A stretch of 64,000 nt of DNA from CAYJPK01 sp964372035 (GCA_964372035.1 CAYJPK010000001.1:1-64000), one strand, 5' to 3'; counted from the first letter of the stretch, positions 38,603-47,786 are shown. Notes: generated by a model not told the origin, from the sequence alone. A program made the numbers and translations.

Positions 38603-41188
38603 TTATTTGTTATTAAGGTTTTTACTTTCAAATAACTCTCGAAGTTCTTTGCGACTATGCACACCGCATTTTTTGTAAGCAGCTTTTAGATGAGTGTTAA
38701 TAGTATTGGTGCCAAGTCCAATTTTTTTAGCTATTTCATTACTTGATAAGCCATTAACAGCAAGTTTAACAATTTCATACTGTTTGCTTGAAAGGCTAAA
38801 TGGAATTTCATTTACATCATCAGTTTTAAATCCAAGATGTTGCAACCATGGCTTTGATAAATTTAAGATATATTCAATGTTTGAGTTCTGTTTTCCATCT
38901 ATGGCTTTTTGCAATAGTTGATATAAAAAGTCACAGTTTTCAACAAAAGGCATAAAAATACCGTCAATTACAGCACTATCAAGGGCTAATTCAAGGTTTT
39001 TTAAAGCATCATCGGTTTTATTAAGATTATTGTAAGATATTGCCATAAATATATGAGCATAAATGAAAAATAAATTATGTTTTTGTAGCTGTGGAACTTG
39101 TAATAAAGCGTTAAAAATTCCAATAACTTTAGCAAAATCACCAGCTAAAAGTAATGATCGCCCTTGAGCAAGTCTAAACTCACCTTGAGCAAAAGCATAA
39201 ACATGATCGCCATCACCATTTCGCACCCAAGCAGGAATTTCATCAGCACGTCTTAAAAGCCCATATATTCGAGCAGCACAAATTTCTATTGTGTAAAGTA
39301 AAAAGAAGTCTTGTTTGTTTTTTATATGCTCACGCATTTTATTAACATATTGCCTTGCAGCTGAAGTATTTTTTCTAACAATAGCTAACCTTGCATGTAA
39401 AAATAAGGCACAAAGAATATTTCCAGGTTGATTATGAAAAGTCGCTACAGTTTCAGCTTGGCAACAAAGGTTATACGCAGTTTCAAAATCACCACGCATA
39501 TATAATGCTTCAGCTTCAAAAAGCAATTCACCACCAGCACCATGTTGATTTGCAACTTTATAGTAGTGTGGCATACACTCGTGCATTTTGCGGGTTTCTT
39601 CTTTTAATGCACCACAATCTTTATGAAACATAAATAAAACAGAAGGGCAACCCATCGTCCATGTTGCCTCAGGCGGATATAAGCCAGTAGGGCGGGCTAA
39701 AAGCTCCCACGCTTTGTGATAATGTACTGTCATTGCTTCAATATCATTATACTTTGTAAGGGCAAGCAACATTTCAAGTTCACCACGCAAAATATTGGCT
39801 GTTTTATCATTTTTATCCAGTTTTTCACAATAATGCCTTAACCATTCACAGCTTTTAATAAAAGCTTCAATATTTGCAACAAAAAGCGAAACAAAAGCAT
39901 ATTTTGCAACAGCATATGGGTGCTTGCTCAAAACCTCTTGTGAACAATCCGTAAAGAAATCATCAAAAAACAATGCTTTTTCCATGATTAAATGACGTGA
40001 CATATCACGCTCCATAAAAGCAAGAGCTACATCAAAATCCTTTGCCAAATAATATTGCTCCATTGCAGATAAAAAATCTTTTTCTTGAGCAAACCATTCA
40101 CCAGCTCTGCTATAAATAGCTTTTTGTTTTTCTAAAGAAAGTTCTTTAAATAAACGAAGTAGGACATTACGAAAAACAGCATGAATGGTATAAAGCCCGT
40201 TCCCACTATTATGTGATACAAAGGCATTTTGCTTAACAAGTGTGCTTAACATGCGTTGTGTATTGTCATCAATATGCAAGCTACAAAAATCCGCTTGTAG
40301 CCCAGTAAATTGTTCGAAAATACAAAGGCTTAAGAGCATTTGTTGCATGTTTTCAGACAGTGGAATAAAAAGTTGATTTTCAAGCAGCTTAACGAGTGGA
40401 TCAGGTAAAATGCTAGTTGAAATCATATTGCTAAAATTATCTAGCTCTTCTTTTGTTAGGTCAAAAAGTGAATCACTTTCAAATTGCTTTGCTTGTTCAC
40501 TATGATAGCGGCATAATAAGTAAAGTCCGCTTACCCAACCCTTTGTCATATTAAATAAATCATCAACTTGCTTATTGCTTACTTCCCAGCCATACAAGTC
40601 ACAATACTTTCTAATATCTTCCTTACTAAAGGCAAGAATTTCAGAATTAATATGAGATAACAATCCCTTTAAGCTTGGCAAAACAATGTCACCAGTATAA
40701 ATATTTCTTGTAATTATAACTATATGTAAATTTTTAATATGGTGTTTCGCTAAAGTTTCAAAAAATTCTATACAAGAGGGTGCGGAGTTTAATAAATGTA
40801 TATCATCAATAACTAAAATTTTTTTATTTTTAAAGCTTAACCCACTAAGTAGCTCAAGTGCCATATCACGACGAACAGCGTCATCTGCTAAAAATGGAAC
40901 TCCAAGTTTAAGCAAGGCTTCACCTATTTTACAATTATCACTACTATCACTACTAATAAGTGCGTTACAAAAAGAACGCCAAAAAGCTCCATCAGAAAAA
41001 TCAAGAACAGAAACCCAAAGATTCTCTAAGTTTTCTTTGTTTAAAAATTCACGGACAGCAACTGTTTTGCCACAGCCCATAGGAGCTTCAACAACTGTCA
41101 AAGGTACAGTTAAAATTGTGCTCAAAGCTGTTAAAAGGCGAGGACTAAAATAACGTATATTTGAAAGCGAATCTGCTATATGTTGCAT
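38603..41188 (-). CDS. MalT-type LuxR regulator with STAND ATPase domain
   Basis: An 861-residue cytoplasmic regulator. The N-terminal ATPase of the MalT/STAND kind has the Walker A motif APMGCGKT (35-42) and a Walker B region ILVIDDIHLL. A long alpha-helical TPR-like sensor occupies roughly residues 400-780. The C-terminal LuxR helix-turn-helix (about 797-861) includes LSSKQYEIVKLAVNGLSSNE. Proteins of this class bind an inducer through the helical repeats, oligomerise with ATP and activate promoters. The gene is convergent with the giant gene and stands alone; its ribosome binding site (AGGT) is weak. Its helix-turn-helix resembles that of the 204-aa regulator, so both may act on the adhesin region. 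The inducer and targets are unknown. Confidence 0.88.
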   Translation of the reverse strand: MQHIADSLSNIRYFSPRLLTALSTILTVPLTVVEAPMGCGKTVAVREFLNKENLENLWVSVLDFSDGAFWRSFCNALISSDSSDNCKIGEALLKLGVPFLADDAVRRDMALELLSGLSFKNKKILVIDDIHLLNSAPSCIEFFETLAKHHIKNLHIVIITRNIYTGDIVLPSLKGLLSHINSEILAFSKEDIRKYCDLYGWEVSNKQVDDLFNMTKGWVSGLYLLCRYHSEQAKQFESDSLFDLTKEELDNFSNMISTSILPDPLVKLLENQLFIPLSENMQQMLLSLCIFEQFTGLQADFCSLHIDDNTQRMLSTLVKQNAFVSHNSGNGLYTIHAVFRNVLLRLFKELSLEKQKAIYSRAGEWFAQEKDFLSAMEQYYLAKDFDVALAFMERDMSRHLIMEKALFFDDFFTDCSQEVLSKHPYAVAKYAFVSLFVANIEAFIKSCEWLRHYCEKLDKNDKTANILRGELEMLLALTKYNDIEAMTVHYHKAWELLARPTGLYPPEATWTMGCPSVLFMFHKDCGALKEETRKMHECMPHYYKVANQHGAGGELLFEAEALYMRGDFETAYNLCCQAETVATFHNQPGNILCALFLHARLAIVRKNTSAARQYVNKMREHIKNKQDFFLLYTIEICAARIYGLLRRADEIPAWVRNGDGDHVYAFAQGEFRLAQGRSLLLAGDFAKVIGIFNALLQVPQLQKHNLFFIYAHIFMAISYNNLNKTDDALKNLELALDSAVIDGIFMPFVENCDFLYQLLQKAIDGKQNSNIEYILNLSKPWLQHLGFKTDDVNEIPFSLSSKQYEIVKLAVNGLSSNEIAKKIGLGTNTINTHLKAAYKKCGVHSRKELRELFESKNLNNK

Positions 41189-41333
41189 TATTATACCTAT
41201 ATTTATGAGTTAATGGTTCGTAAAATAGTAGCCATGAAAAGCTAACATAATCATATATCTATATCAAGTCTTATAGCTTAAATAAAATTTTATAGGTAGT
41301 TTATTTGATTTTTTTTCGCATGTTATAACACAT

Positions 41334-41371
41334 AAAAAAACCCATAAAATGTAGTAAATACAAATTATGGG
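41334..41371 (-). terminator. Terminator downstream of etfA
   Basis: The 7-bp stem CCCATAA/TTATGGG (41341-41347 and 41365-41371) is followed on the minus strand by seven T residues (41334-41340). On the plus strand a T-run also follows, so it may be bidirectional. It lies 20 bases beyond the etfA stop. Confidence 0.8.
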
Positions 41372-41391
41372 CTTTTTTATTTTATTAACAA

Positions 41392-42408
41392 TTAGCTATT
41401 AGCTTTATGCTCAAGAGCTGCTTTAATTTTTTCAGTTATAGCAGGTAAAATCTTACGAACATCACCAACGATACCAAAGTCAGCAACATCAAAAATTGGT
41501 GCACTTGGGTCTTTATTAATTGCAACAATAACTTCTGATTCCTCCATGCCAGCTAAATGCTGAATGGCGCCAGAAATACCGCAAGCAATATATAAATTAG
41601 GGCGAACTGTAGTACCAGTTTGACCAACTTGTAATTCTTTTTCTACCCAACCAGCATCAACAGAAGCACGTGAAGAAGCAACTGAGCCACCAAGCACTTT
41701 TGCAAGGTCTTCAAGAAGTTTGAAGTTTTCTTGGCTACCCATACCACGACCACCAGCTACTAAAATATTAGCTTCACCAATATCCATTTTTGAAGTCACT
41801 TTTTGAATGATATCAAGAATTGAAATATTCTTTCCATCTTCAAGGTTAGCAACAGCAAAATTGATTATTTCACATTTAGGGTTTTCAATTGGCGAAATAC
41901 GTTGCATTACACCAGGGCGAACTGTTGCCATTTGTGGGCGATGTTGCTTACATACGATAGTTGCCATGATATTACCACCAAAAGCAGGGCGTGTCATAAG
42001 TAAGTTTCTGCCATTTTCCTCAATCGCTAAGCTTGTGCAATCTGCTGTAAGACCAGTGTGAACACGAGCAGAAACACGTGGTGCAAGGTCACGACCAATT
42101 GCAGTTGCGCCATAGAACATGATTTCTGGTTTAAACTCTTCAACAACTGCAGTTAATGCACGAGTGTAAGGCTCTGTCATATAATCTTTTAGGGCTGAAT
42201 CGTCCACAACAATAACTTTATCAGCTCCATAACGAGCTAAATTTTCGCATTGATCAGAAATTTTATCACCTAATAAAACAGCTGTAACTTCAGTTTCAAG
42301 CACGCTAGCAAGCTCTTTTGCTTTGCCAATTAATTCATATGATACATTGACGATATTTCCATCAATTTGTTCAACGAAGACAAAAATTCCTTTGTAATCT
42401 TCAATCAT
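41392..42408 (-). CDS. etfA: Electron transfer flavoprotein alpha subunit
   Basis: A 338-residue EtfA. With EtfB it forms the FAD heterodimer that exchanges electrons with acyl-CoA dehydrogenases. The C-terminal FAD-binding domain is clear: VAGGRGMGSQENF, SRASVDAGW, then GQTGTTVRPNLYIACGISG and the INKDPSAPIFDVADFGIVGD signature. The N-terminal domain has the usual alpha/beta fold. AGGAG overlaps the etfB stop codon nine bases upstream, showing coupling with etfB. Whether this Etf pair is bifurcating cannot be decided by eye. Confidence 0.96.
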   Translation of the reverse strand: MIEDYKGIFVFVEQIDGNIVNVSYELIGKAKELASVLETEVTAVLLGDKISDQCENLARYGADKVIVVDDSALKDYMTEPYTRALTAVVEEFKPEIMFYGATAIGRDLAPRVSARVHTGLTADCTSLAIEENGRNLLMTRPAFGGNIMATIVCKQHRPQMATVRPGVMQRISPIENPKCEIINFAVANLEDGKNISILDIIQKVTSKMDIGEANILVAGGRGMGSQENFKLLEDLAKVLGGSVASSRASVDAGWVEKELQVGQTGTTVRPNLYIACGISGAIQHLAGMEESEVIVAINKDPSAPIFDVADFGIVGDVRKILPAITEKIKAALEHKANS

Positions 42409-42417
42409 TTTATTCTC

Positions 42418-43197
42418 CTAAAAGATGAATTTTTCTTGGAGTCGTTCAACTAACCAGTCACCAGACTCTTGTGGATCAAGCTCAACAACAATGCCTTTAC
42501 CTTTCACAGCCTTTGTAAAAGATTTATAAACACGAGTTGGAGAACCTTTTAAGCCAAGATTACTATCATCAATGGTAATATCATTTCTGCCCATGATTTT
42601 AATTTCTTTAGCATAAGCATCAACAATGCCACCAGGTGTCATATAGCGAGCTTCATTAAGTTCAGATAAAGCTGTAATTAAACAAGGCATTTTTGAACTA
42701 ATCATGTGATAATGTGTTTCATATTGACGCTTAACAATAATGCTATCATCTTTAACTTCTAATTCTTCCGCATAGCTAATGTTTGGAATTTGGAGGTGCT
42801 CAGCAATTTGTGGTCCAACTTGTGCTGTATCACCATCAATTGCTTGGCGACCTGTAATAATAAGGTCATATTCCAATGTTTTAATTGCTGCTGCAAGTGT
42901 GCTTGAAGTAGCCCAAGTATCAGCGCCACCAAAAGCACGATCTGTTAGTAAAATAGCTTCATCAGCACCCATTGCAAGGGCTTCACGAAGTGCTTTATCT
43001 GCCTGGGCTGGACCCATAGTTAATACAGTAACATGTGCACCATGCTTATCTTTTAAACGAAGTGCAGCTTCTAAACCTGCTTTGTCATCAGGATTTATGA
43101 TACTAGGTACGCCTTTACGAATTAAGGTACCTGTTTCTGGATCTAAACGTACTTTATTTGTGTTTGGAACTTGTTTAATACAAACAATAATTCTCAT
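42418..43197 (-). CDS. etfB: Electron transfer flavoprotein beta subunit
   Basis: A 259-residue EtfB, the AMP-binding or second-flavin-binding partner of EtfA. It opens with MRIIVCIKQVPNTNKVRLDP and has the conserved nucleotide-binding segment GRQAIDGDTAQVGPQ, both typical of the family. Length is normal. AAGGGGAT lies just upstream of the ATG. The gene follows the acyl-CoA dehydrogenase by 11 bases, in the order bcd-etfB-etfA known from butyrate-type operons. Confidence 0.96.
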   Translation of the reverse strand: MRIIVCIKQVPNTNKVRLDPETGTLIRKGVPSIINPDDKAGLEAALRLKDKHGAHVTVLTMGPAQADKALREALAMGADEAILLTDRAFGGADTWATSSTLAAAIKTLEYDLIITGRQAIDGDTAQVGPQIAEHLQIPNISYAEELEVKDDSIIVKRQYETHYHMISSKMPCLITALSELNEARYMTPGGIVDAYAKEIKIMGRNDITIDDSNLGLKGSPTRVYKSFTKAVKGKGIVVELDPQESGDWLVERLQEKFIF

Positions 43198-43208
43198 ATC
43201 TTATCCCC

Positions 43209-44348
43209 TTATTTAAGAATTGAAGCTGCAATTACCATGCGTTGAACTTCATTAGTGCCTTCATAAATCTCAGTAATTTTAGCATCACGCATCATTCGCT
43301 CAACTGGATAATCACGAGTATAACCATAACCACCAAAAATTTGCACAACTTCTGTTGTTACGCTCATTGCAGTTTGAGCAGCAACTAATTTAGCTTCAGC
43401 AGCTTCAACAGAGTAGTCTAAACCATTATCTTTATTAAAGGCAGCACGATATACAAGCAAACGAGCAGCATCAATATTAGCTTTCATTGCCGCTAAACGG
43501 AATTGATTAAATTGGAAAGCAGCAAGAGGCTTGTTGAACTGTTTACGTTCTTTAACATATGCGATTGCTTCATCAAAAGCACCTTGTGCAATACCAAGTG
43601 CTTGAGATGCAATACCAATACGTCCGCCATCAAGTGTTGTTAATGCAACGTTAAAGCCTTTACCTACTAGACCAAGCAAATTCTCTTTAGGGATAACACA
43701 GTTTTCAAAAATAAGTTCAGCTGTTGCACTGCCTTTGATACCCATTTTTAATTCTTTTTTGCCAATTGAAAAGCCAGGAGTACCTTTTTCAACGATAAAA
43801 GCTGTAATGCCTTTATTGCCTTTTGACTTATCAGTCATTGCAAATACAACATAAATATCTGCTGGACCTGCATTTGTAATAAATACTTTTGAGCCATTTA
43901 AAATATAGTTGTCACCGTCAAGCACAGCCTTAGTTTGTTGACCAGAAGCATCAGTTCCAGCATTAGCTTCTGTTAAGCCAAAAGCACCAAGCTTTTTACC
44001 TGATAAAAGATCAGGTAAATATTTTTCTTTTTGAGCCGCTGTACCAAATTTTACAATAGGATCACAACAAAGCGAGGTATGCGCAGATACAATAACACCA
44101 GTTGTAGCACAAACACGACTAAGCTCTTCAACACATAATGCATAAGTTAATGTGTCAGCTCCTTGCCCGCCGTACTCCTTTGAATAAGGAATACCCAAAA
44201 AGCCGTATTTTACCATTTTCTCAACTGTTTCTGTAGGGAAACGCTCTTGTTCATCAATTTCAGCAGCAAGAGGCTTTACCTCATTTTCTGCAAATTCACG
44301 AAAAAGTTGTCTTGCAAGCACTTGCTGATTAGTCAGATTAAAATTCAT
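43209..44348 (-). CDS. Acyl-CoA dehydrogenase (short-chain/butyryl-CoA type)
   Basis: A 379-residue flavoprotein of normal family length that oxidises an acyl-CoA, or reduces an enoyl-CoA, with EtfAB as electron partner. Both family signatures are present: GLTEANAGTDAS and FGGYGYTRDYPVER. The catalytic base is the Glu of YEGTNEVQR (E363), at the position used by short- and medium-chain enzymes. The ribosome binding site AAGGAT fits the ATG. Crotonase, hydroxyacyl-CoA dehydrogenase and thiolase genes are absent from the window, so the substrate cannot be fixed; butyryl-CoA/crotonyl-CoA is the closest guess. Confidence 0.92.
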   Translation of the reverse strand: MNFNLTNQQVLARQLFREFAENEVKPLAAEIDEQERFPTETVEKMVKYGFLGIPYSKEYGGQGADTLTYALCVEELSRVCATTGVIVSAHTSLCCDPIVKFGTAAQKEKYLPDLLSGKKLGAFGLTEANAGTDASGQQTKAVLDGDNYILNGSKVFITNAGPADIYVVFAMTDKSKGNKGITAFIVEKGTPGFSIGKKELKMGIKGSATAELIFENCVIPKENLLGLVGKGFNVALTTLDGGRIGIASQALGIAQGAFDEAIAYVKERKQFNKPLAAFQFNQFRLAAMKANIDAARLLVYRAAFNKDNGLDYSVEAAEAKLVAAQTAMSVTTEVVQIFGGYGYTRDYPVERMMRDAKITEIYEGTNEVQRMVIAASILK

Positions 44349-44952
44349 ATATCAATCCTTCATATGCCGTTTTAAGCCTGTTAGGGCAGTTTTTGTTAAG
44401 GGAAAATTTTAATATCCCTTTGCCTAATAAAAAATAAAGTAGTTTACTAATGCCATCTAATTATTGAATAAATACGATAGCGCATAATGTTTTGACATGT
44501 AAATATAACACCATAATTTAGAATCAAATATTATGCTATTTAACTATTTTGTAAATTGCTTGTTTGAATAATAAAACCTTGTGAATTAGTTGTCAATCCC
44601 TTTTGTGTGCATTTTTTCACAATTTTTTTTATAAAAATGAATTTGATTAAATTAACCACAAAGAATATATGAGTTTGTTTTTTTAAATAATTTTTATTTT
44701 TTTATTAGATTTATATTTTATAGAAAAAGAAAATGAAATTTATTTTCATTAATATATAAATTATATTAATGTATTGCATAAAAATATTTAAAAAAATACT
44801 ATTATTAGTAATAATTACTATTGACAGTTTTTAGGAATTCTATATTATACATCTAGTTGATTGAGGTGACTAAAAATAATAGCTAAATTATCAGCATTCA
44901 CTTACTATCTATGACGTATAGTAATAAAAAACTAAAAAACAAGGAGTTTATT
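44349..44952 (+). promoter_or_regulatory. Divergent regulatory region upstream of ahpC with three palindromes
   Basis: This 600-base AT-rich gap holds no visible gene. On the ahpC side I see AATGAAA-TTTAT-TTTCATT (44732-44750), CATTAATATA-TAAAT-TATATTAATG (44747-44771, perfect) and the 7-1-7 palindrome ATTATTAGTAATAAT (44801-44815). A sigma70-like promoter follows directly: TTGACA (44821-44826), 16 bases, TATTAT (44843-44848). The 7-1-7 spacing matches the operator geometry of Fur/PerR-family regulators, suggesting peroxide or metal control. AAGGAG (44941-44946) is the ahpC ribosome binding site. No clear promoter was found for the acyl-CoA dehydrogenase operon. Confidence 0.6.
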
Positions 44953-45516
44953 ATGTCTTTAATTAATAAAGAAATCGGTGAATTTACAGCTCAAGCTTTC
45001 CATAATGGTGCATTTAAAGAAATTAGCAAAAAAGATGTTCTTGGTAAATGGGGCGTATTCTTTTTCTATCCTGCTGATTTTACCTTTGTTTGCCCGACTG
45101 AATTAGAAGATTTAGCTGAAAAATATGAAGAATTTAAAGCAATTGATTGTGAGATTTATTCTGTTTCTTGCGATACTCACTTTGTCCATAAAGCATGGCA
45201 TGATACATCTGATCGTATTAAAAAAATCAACTATCCAATGATAGCTGATCCAACTCATGTTCTTGCTAATGATTTTGATGTATATATTGAAAAAGCTGGT
45301 ATTTCTGAGCGTGGAACATTTATTGTTAACCCAGAGGGAAAAATTGTTGCTTATGAAGTAATTGCTGGCAGTGTTGGTCGTAATGCAGATGAGCTTTTAC
45401 GTCGTGTGCAAGCTAGCCAATTTGTAGCAAAAAATAGTGGTGAAGTATGTCCTGCTAAATGGAAACCAGGTGCTGAAACCCTTAAGCCAAGCCTTGACTT
45501 AGTTGGACAGTTATAA
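44953..45516 (+). CDS. ahpC: Alkyl hydroperoxide reductase subunit C (2-Cys peroxiredoxin)
   Basis: A 187-residue typical 2-Cys peroxiredoxin, the same length as E. coli AhpC, reducing hydrogen peroxide, organic peroxides and perhaps peroxynitrite in the cytoplasm. The peroxidatic Cys47 lies in FYPADFTFVCPTE and the resolving Cys166 in GEVCPAKWKPG. An in-frame ATG at 44911 would add 14 residues. AAGGAG six bases before ATG 44953, and the family-typical MSLINKEIGEF, decide the start. The reductase gene follows after two bases, so the two form an operon. Confidence 0.97.
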   Translation: MSLINKEIGEFTAQAFHNGAFKEISKKDVLGKWGVFFFYPADFTFVCPTELEDLAEKYEEFKAIDCEIYSVSCDTHFVHKAWHDTSDRIKKINYPMIADPTHVLANDFDVYIEKAGISERGTFIVNPEGKIVAYEVIAGSVGRNADELLRRVQASQFVAKNSGEVCPAKWKPGAETLKPSLDLVGQL

Positions 45517-45518
45517 AC

Positions 45519-47165
45519 ATGAACGCCAAGCTAGAAAATCTCTATGACGTTGTCATTGTTGGTGGCGGTCCTGCGGGTTTGACAGCTGCTCTGTACCTTG
45601 CTCGTGCGAGGTACAGGGTGTTAGTTGTTGAAAAGGATAAATTTGGTGGTCAAATCACCATTACTTCTGATATTGTAAACTATCCTGGTGTTGAGAGTGC
45701 TTCTGGTGAAGAATTAACAAAAATAATGCGAAAGCAAGCAGAGAGTTTTGGTTCTGAATTTTTAATGGCAGAAGTAAAATCTCTTGATTTAAATGATGAT
45801 ATAAAAACTGTAAAAACCACTAGTGGCGAAATTAATTGTTTAGCCGTTTTAATTGCAACTGGTGCTCGTCCACGCATGATTGGCTTTAAAGGTGAAGACG
45901 AATATCGTGGGCGTGGAGTTGCTTATTGTGCTACTTGTGATGGTGAATTTTTTACAGGAAAGGACGTTTTTGTTCTTGGTGGTGGTTTTGCTGCTGCTGA
46001 GGAAAGTGTTTTTCTAACAAAGTATGCTAAGCATGTGACAATTCTTATTCGTGAGCCTGATTTTACAGCACCTCCTTCAGTTTGTGAACATGCTATAAAT
46101 AGTGATAAAATAACAATTCATAGAAATACAGAAGTCGAAGAGTTATCTGGTGATAACTTTCCTAGAACTTTAAGATATAAAAATACAGTTACTAATGAAG
46201 TTACAGAATACAAGGCAAATCCAAATGATACTTTTGGTGTATTTGTATTTGCTGGATATGCACCTGAAACTGAACTTGTTAAGAATATTGCAGAGTTAAA
46301 CCAAGATGGCTATATAGTTACAGATAGCTCACAAATGACTAATGTTCCTGGGCTTTTTGCTGCTGGTGATATTTGTGTGAAATCGCTTCGCCAAGTTGTA
46401 ACAGCAGTAGGGCAGGCAGCACTTGCTGCAACTGAAATGGAGAAATATGTTTCAGTTATGCAAAAAAAGCTTAATGTTCAACCTAAACAATGTGAAGTAA
46501 CAAAGGTAGAAAGAAATACAGATAGTGTAAAAGTTAAAGAAGTAAGCGCAAATCCGTCAGAGGAAGTATTATTTACAAATGACATGCTTACACAACTTAA
46601 TACTGTTTTTTCCCGCATGACTTCTTCTTTGCTGCTAAAACTTTACTTAAACGGAAATCGAGTTTCTCAAGAACTTGAAGGCTATATTAAAGAACTAAAA
46701 GCTCTAACAGATAAGTTAAACTATGAAGTTATTGATGCAGGTGAAAATCCTAATGCTCCATATGTTATGATTTGCAAAGAAGATGGGGCAGAAACAGGGC
46801 TTAGCTTCCATGGTGTGCCTGGTGGACATGAGTTTGGTTCTTTTGTGCTTGCACTTTATAATGCAGCTGGACCTGGTCAACCTATTGATGCTAGCTTGAA
46901 AGCTGAAATTGAAGCTCTAGATAGCTTACACATTGATGTTGTTATTTCACTTTCATGCACCTTATGCCCAGAGTTAGTCGTTGCAGCTCAAAGAATTGCA
47001 TCATTAAACTCTAAAATTTCAACAAGCGTTTATGATATTAATCACTTCGAGCATTTGCGCAATAAATATAATATTATGAGCGTGCCGTGTTTTGTAATTA
47101 ATGATGAAGTAGGTTTTGGTAAAAAGAATATTGAACAATTAGTTGAATATATCAAATCACTATAG
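45519..47165 (+). CDS. Thioredoxin-reductase-like flavoprotein with C-terminal AhpF-type redox domain
   Basis: A 548-residue reductase that should recycle AhpC. Residues 1-310 form a thioredoxin-reductase fold: FAD motif GGGPAG near residue 16, redox pair CATC (C137, C140), the NAD(P)H-binding GGGFAAAEE, and the C-terminal FAD motif GLFAAGDI. A linker of about 40 residues leads to two thioredoxin-like folds (about 350-548), the second with C480-TL-C483 and SVPCFVIND. In enteric AhpF the equivalent double-thioredoxin domain is N-terminal, so the order is swapped here. The protein is probably the functional AhpF; 'trxB' would be misleading. No ribosome binding site stands out, so translation is likely coupled to ahpC. 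Confidence 0.92.
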   Translation: MNAKLENLYDVVIVGGGPAGLTAALYLARARYRVLVVEKDKFGGQITITSDIVNYPGVESASGEELTKIMRKQAESFGSEFLMAEVKSLDLNDDIKTVKTTSGEINCLAVLIATGARPRMIGFKGEDEYRGRGVAYCATCDGEFFTGKDVFVLGGGFAAAEESVFLTKYAKHVTILIREPDFTAPPSVCEHAINSDKITIHRNTEVEELSGDNFPRTLRYKNTVTNEVTEYKANPNDTFGVFVFAGYAPETELVKNIAELNQDGYIVTDSSQMTNVPGLFAAGDICVKSLRQVVTAVGQAALAATEMEKYVSVMQKKLNVQPKQCEVTKVERNTDSVKVKEVSANPSEEVLFTNDMLTQLNTVFSRMTSSLLLKLYLNGNRVSQELEGYIKELKALTDKLNYEVIDAGENPNAPYVMICKEDGAETGLSFHGVPGGHEFGSFVLALYNAAGPGQPIDASLKAEIEALDSLHIDVVISLSCTLCPELVVAAQRIASLNSKISTSVYDINHFEHLRNKYNIMSVPCFVINDEVGFGKKNIEQLVEYIKSL

Positions 47166-47193
47166 CAATTTAAATTTATTTCGATTTAAAATT

Positions 47194-47228
47194 AACTCTG
47201 TATATTGATATATGCAGAGTTTTTGTTT
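47194..47228 (+). terminator. Terminator of the ahpC-reductase operon
   Basis: A 12-bp stem (47194-47205 with 47210-47221, one G-T wobble, core AACTCTG/CAGAGTT) with a 4-base loop is followed by a T-rich tract. It lies about 30 bases after the reductase stop. Confidence 0.8.
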
Positions 47229-47254
47229 GTCTTTGACTTTTTAGTAAGAGCAAT

Positions 47255-47445
47255 AAAAAAAGCCAGTTGCTTAAGCTGGCTTACGGAATATATGAGTTGA
47301 GTTAGAAAATACATTTTTAATTAGTGCGAAGGCTTACTGTATAACCCTCGCACCGAGACTACTATAGATAAAACGACTTGCAATAATGCTAAACTAATCA
47401 AAAAGCATTATTATAATGTTTGAAAAGGTGTTGCGATCACCTTGT
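47255..47445 (-). ncRNA. Predicted small RNA, copy 1 (~190 nt)
   Basis: Read on the minus strand, the RNA should begin near 47445 and end in the T-run at 47261-47255. It starts with the hairpin AAGGTG-ATCGCAA-CACCTT (47443-47425). A 9-bp stem UAAUAAUGC/GCAUUAUUG closed by a wobble pair follows, then a 9-bp stem GUGCGAGGG/CCUUCGCAC with one G-U, and last the terminator stem AAGCCAG/CTGGCTT with seven T residues. I do not recognise the family; the long closing stem of 6S RNA and any tRNA fold are absent. Expression is inferred only from its promoter and terminator. Confidence 0.7.
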
Positions 47446-47451
47446 AAAAAC

Positions 47452-47480
47452 ACTATATGTAAATTGAAATTGAAAGTCAA
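47452..47480 (-). promoter_or_regulatory. Promoter of small RNA copy 1
   Basis: On the minus strand TTGACT (47480-47475), a 17-base spacer and TATAGT (47457-47452) form a near-consensus sigma70 promoter. The predicted start is seven or eight bases downstream, right at the first hairpin. Confidence 0.65.
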
Positions 47481-47594
47481 TACTAATTGCTAAAAAAATG
47501 ATTGTTTTTTATTTTTTTTGTACTTTTAAAGTGCTTTTTAATAAATAGACACTACTAATGAATAAAATAAGCTGTTGTAGCAAATTAAGAGAAT

Positions 47595-47786
47595 AAAAAA
47601 AGCCAGTTGTTTAAGCTGGCTTACGGAATATATGAGTTGAGTTAGAAAATACATTTTTAATTAGTGCGAGGGCTTGCTGTATAACCCTCGCACCGAGGCT
47701 ACTATAGATAAAATGACTTGTAATAATGCTAAACTAATCAAAAAAGCATTATTATAATGTTTGGAAAGGTGTTGCGATCACCTTGT
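47595..47786 (-). ncRNA. Predicted small RNA, copy 2 (~190 nt)
   Basis: This is the second copy of the twin RNA, on the minus strand from about 47786 to 47595. Stems are AAGGTG/CACCTT (47784-47766), the 9-bp stem at 47754-47746 with 47729-47721, the perfect 9-bp GTGCGAGGG/CCCTCGCAC at 47693-47685 with 47672-47664 (quoted in plus-strand order), and the terminator stem 47622-47616 with 47606-47600 followed by seven T residues. Two of the differences from copy 1 exchange G-U or U-G for G-C or U-A pairs, which keeps the minus-strand fold. It is divergent from the T6SS operon and ends facing the ahpC operon terminator. Confidence 0.72.

Noticed and set aside
41189..41333. A small gene between the MalT-type regulator and the etfA terminator
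   Set aside because: No frame longer than a few codons with a start signal is visible on either strand.
44349..44910. A gene in the gap between the acyl-CoA dehydrogenase and ahpC
   Set aside because: No frame of useful length with a ribosome binding site exists; the region is very AT-rich and palindromic, as expected for control DNA.
47595..47786. 6S RNA
   Set aside because: The size fits, but there is no long rod with closing stem and central bubble; the RNA consists of separate local stem-loops.
47255..47786. Plus-strand structured RNAs
   Set aside because: The plus strand has no T-run after its last stem, and the differences between the copies break pairs on that strand.
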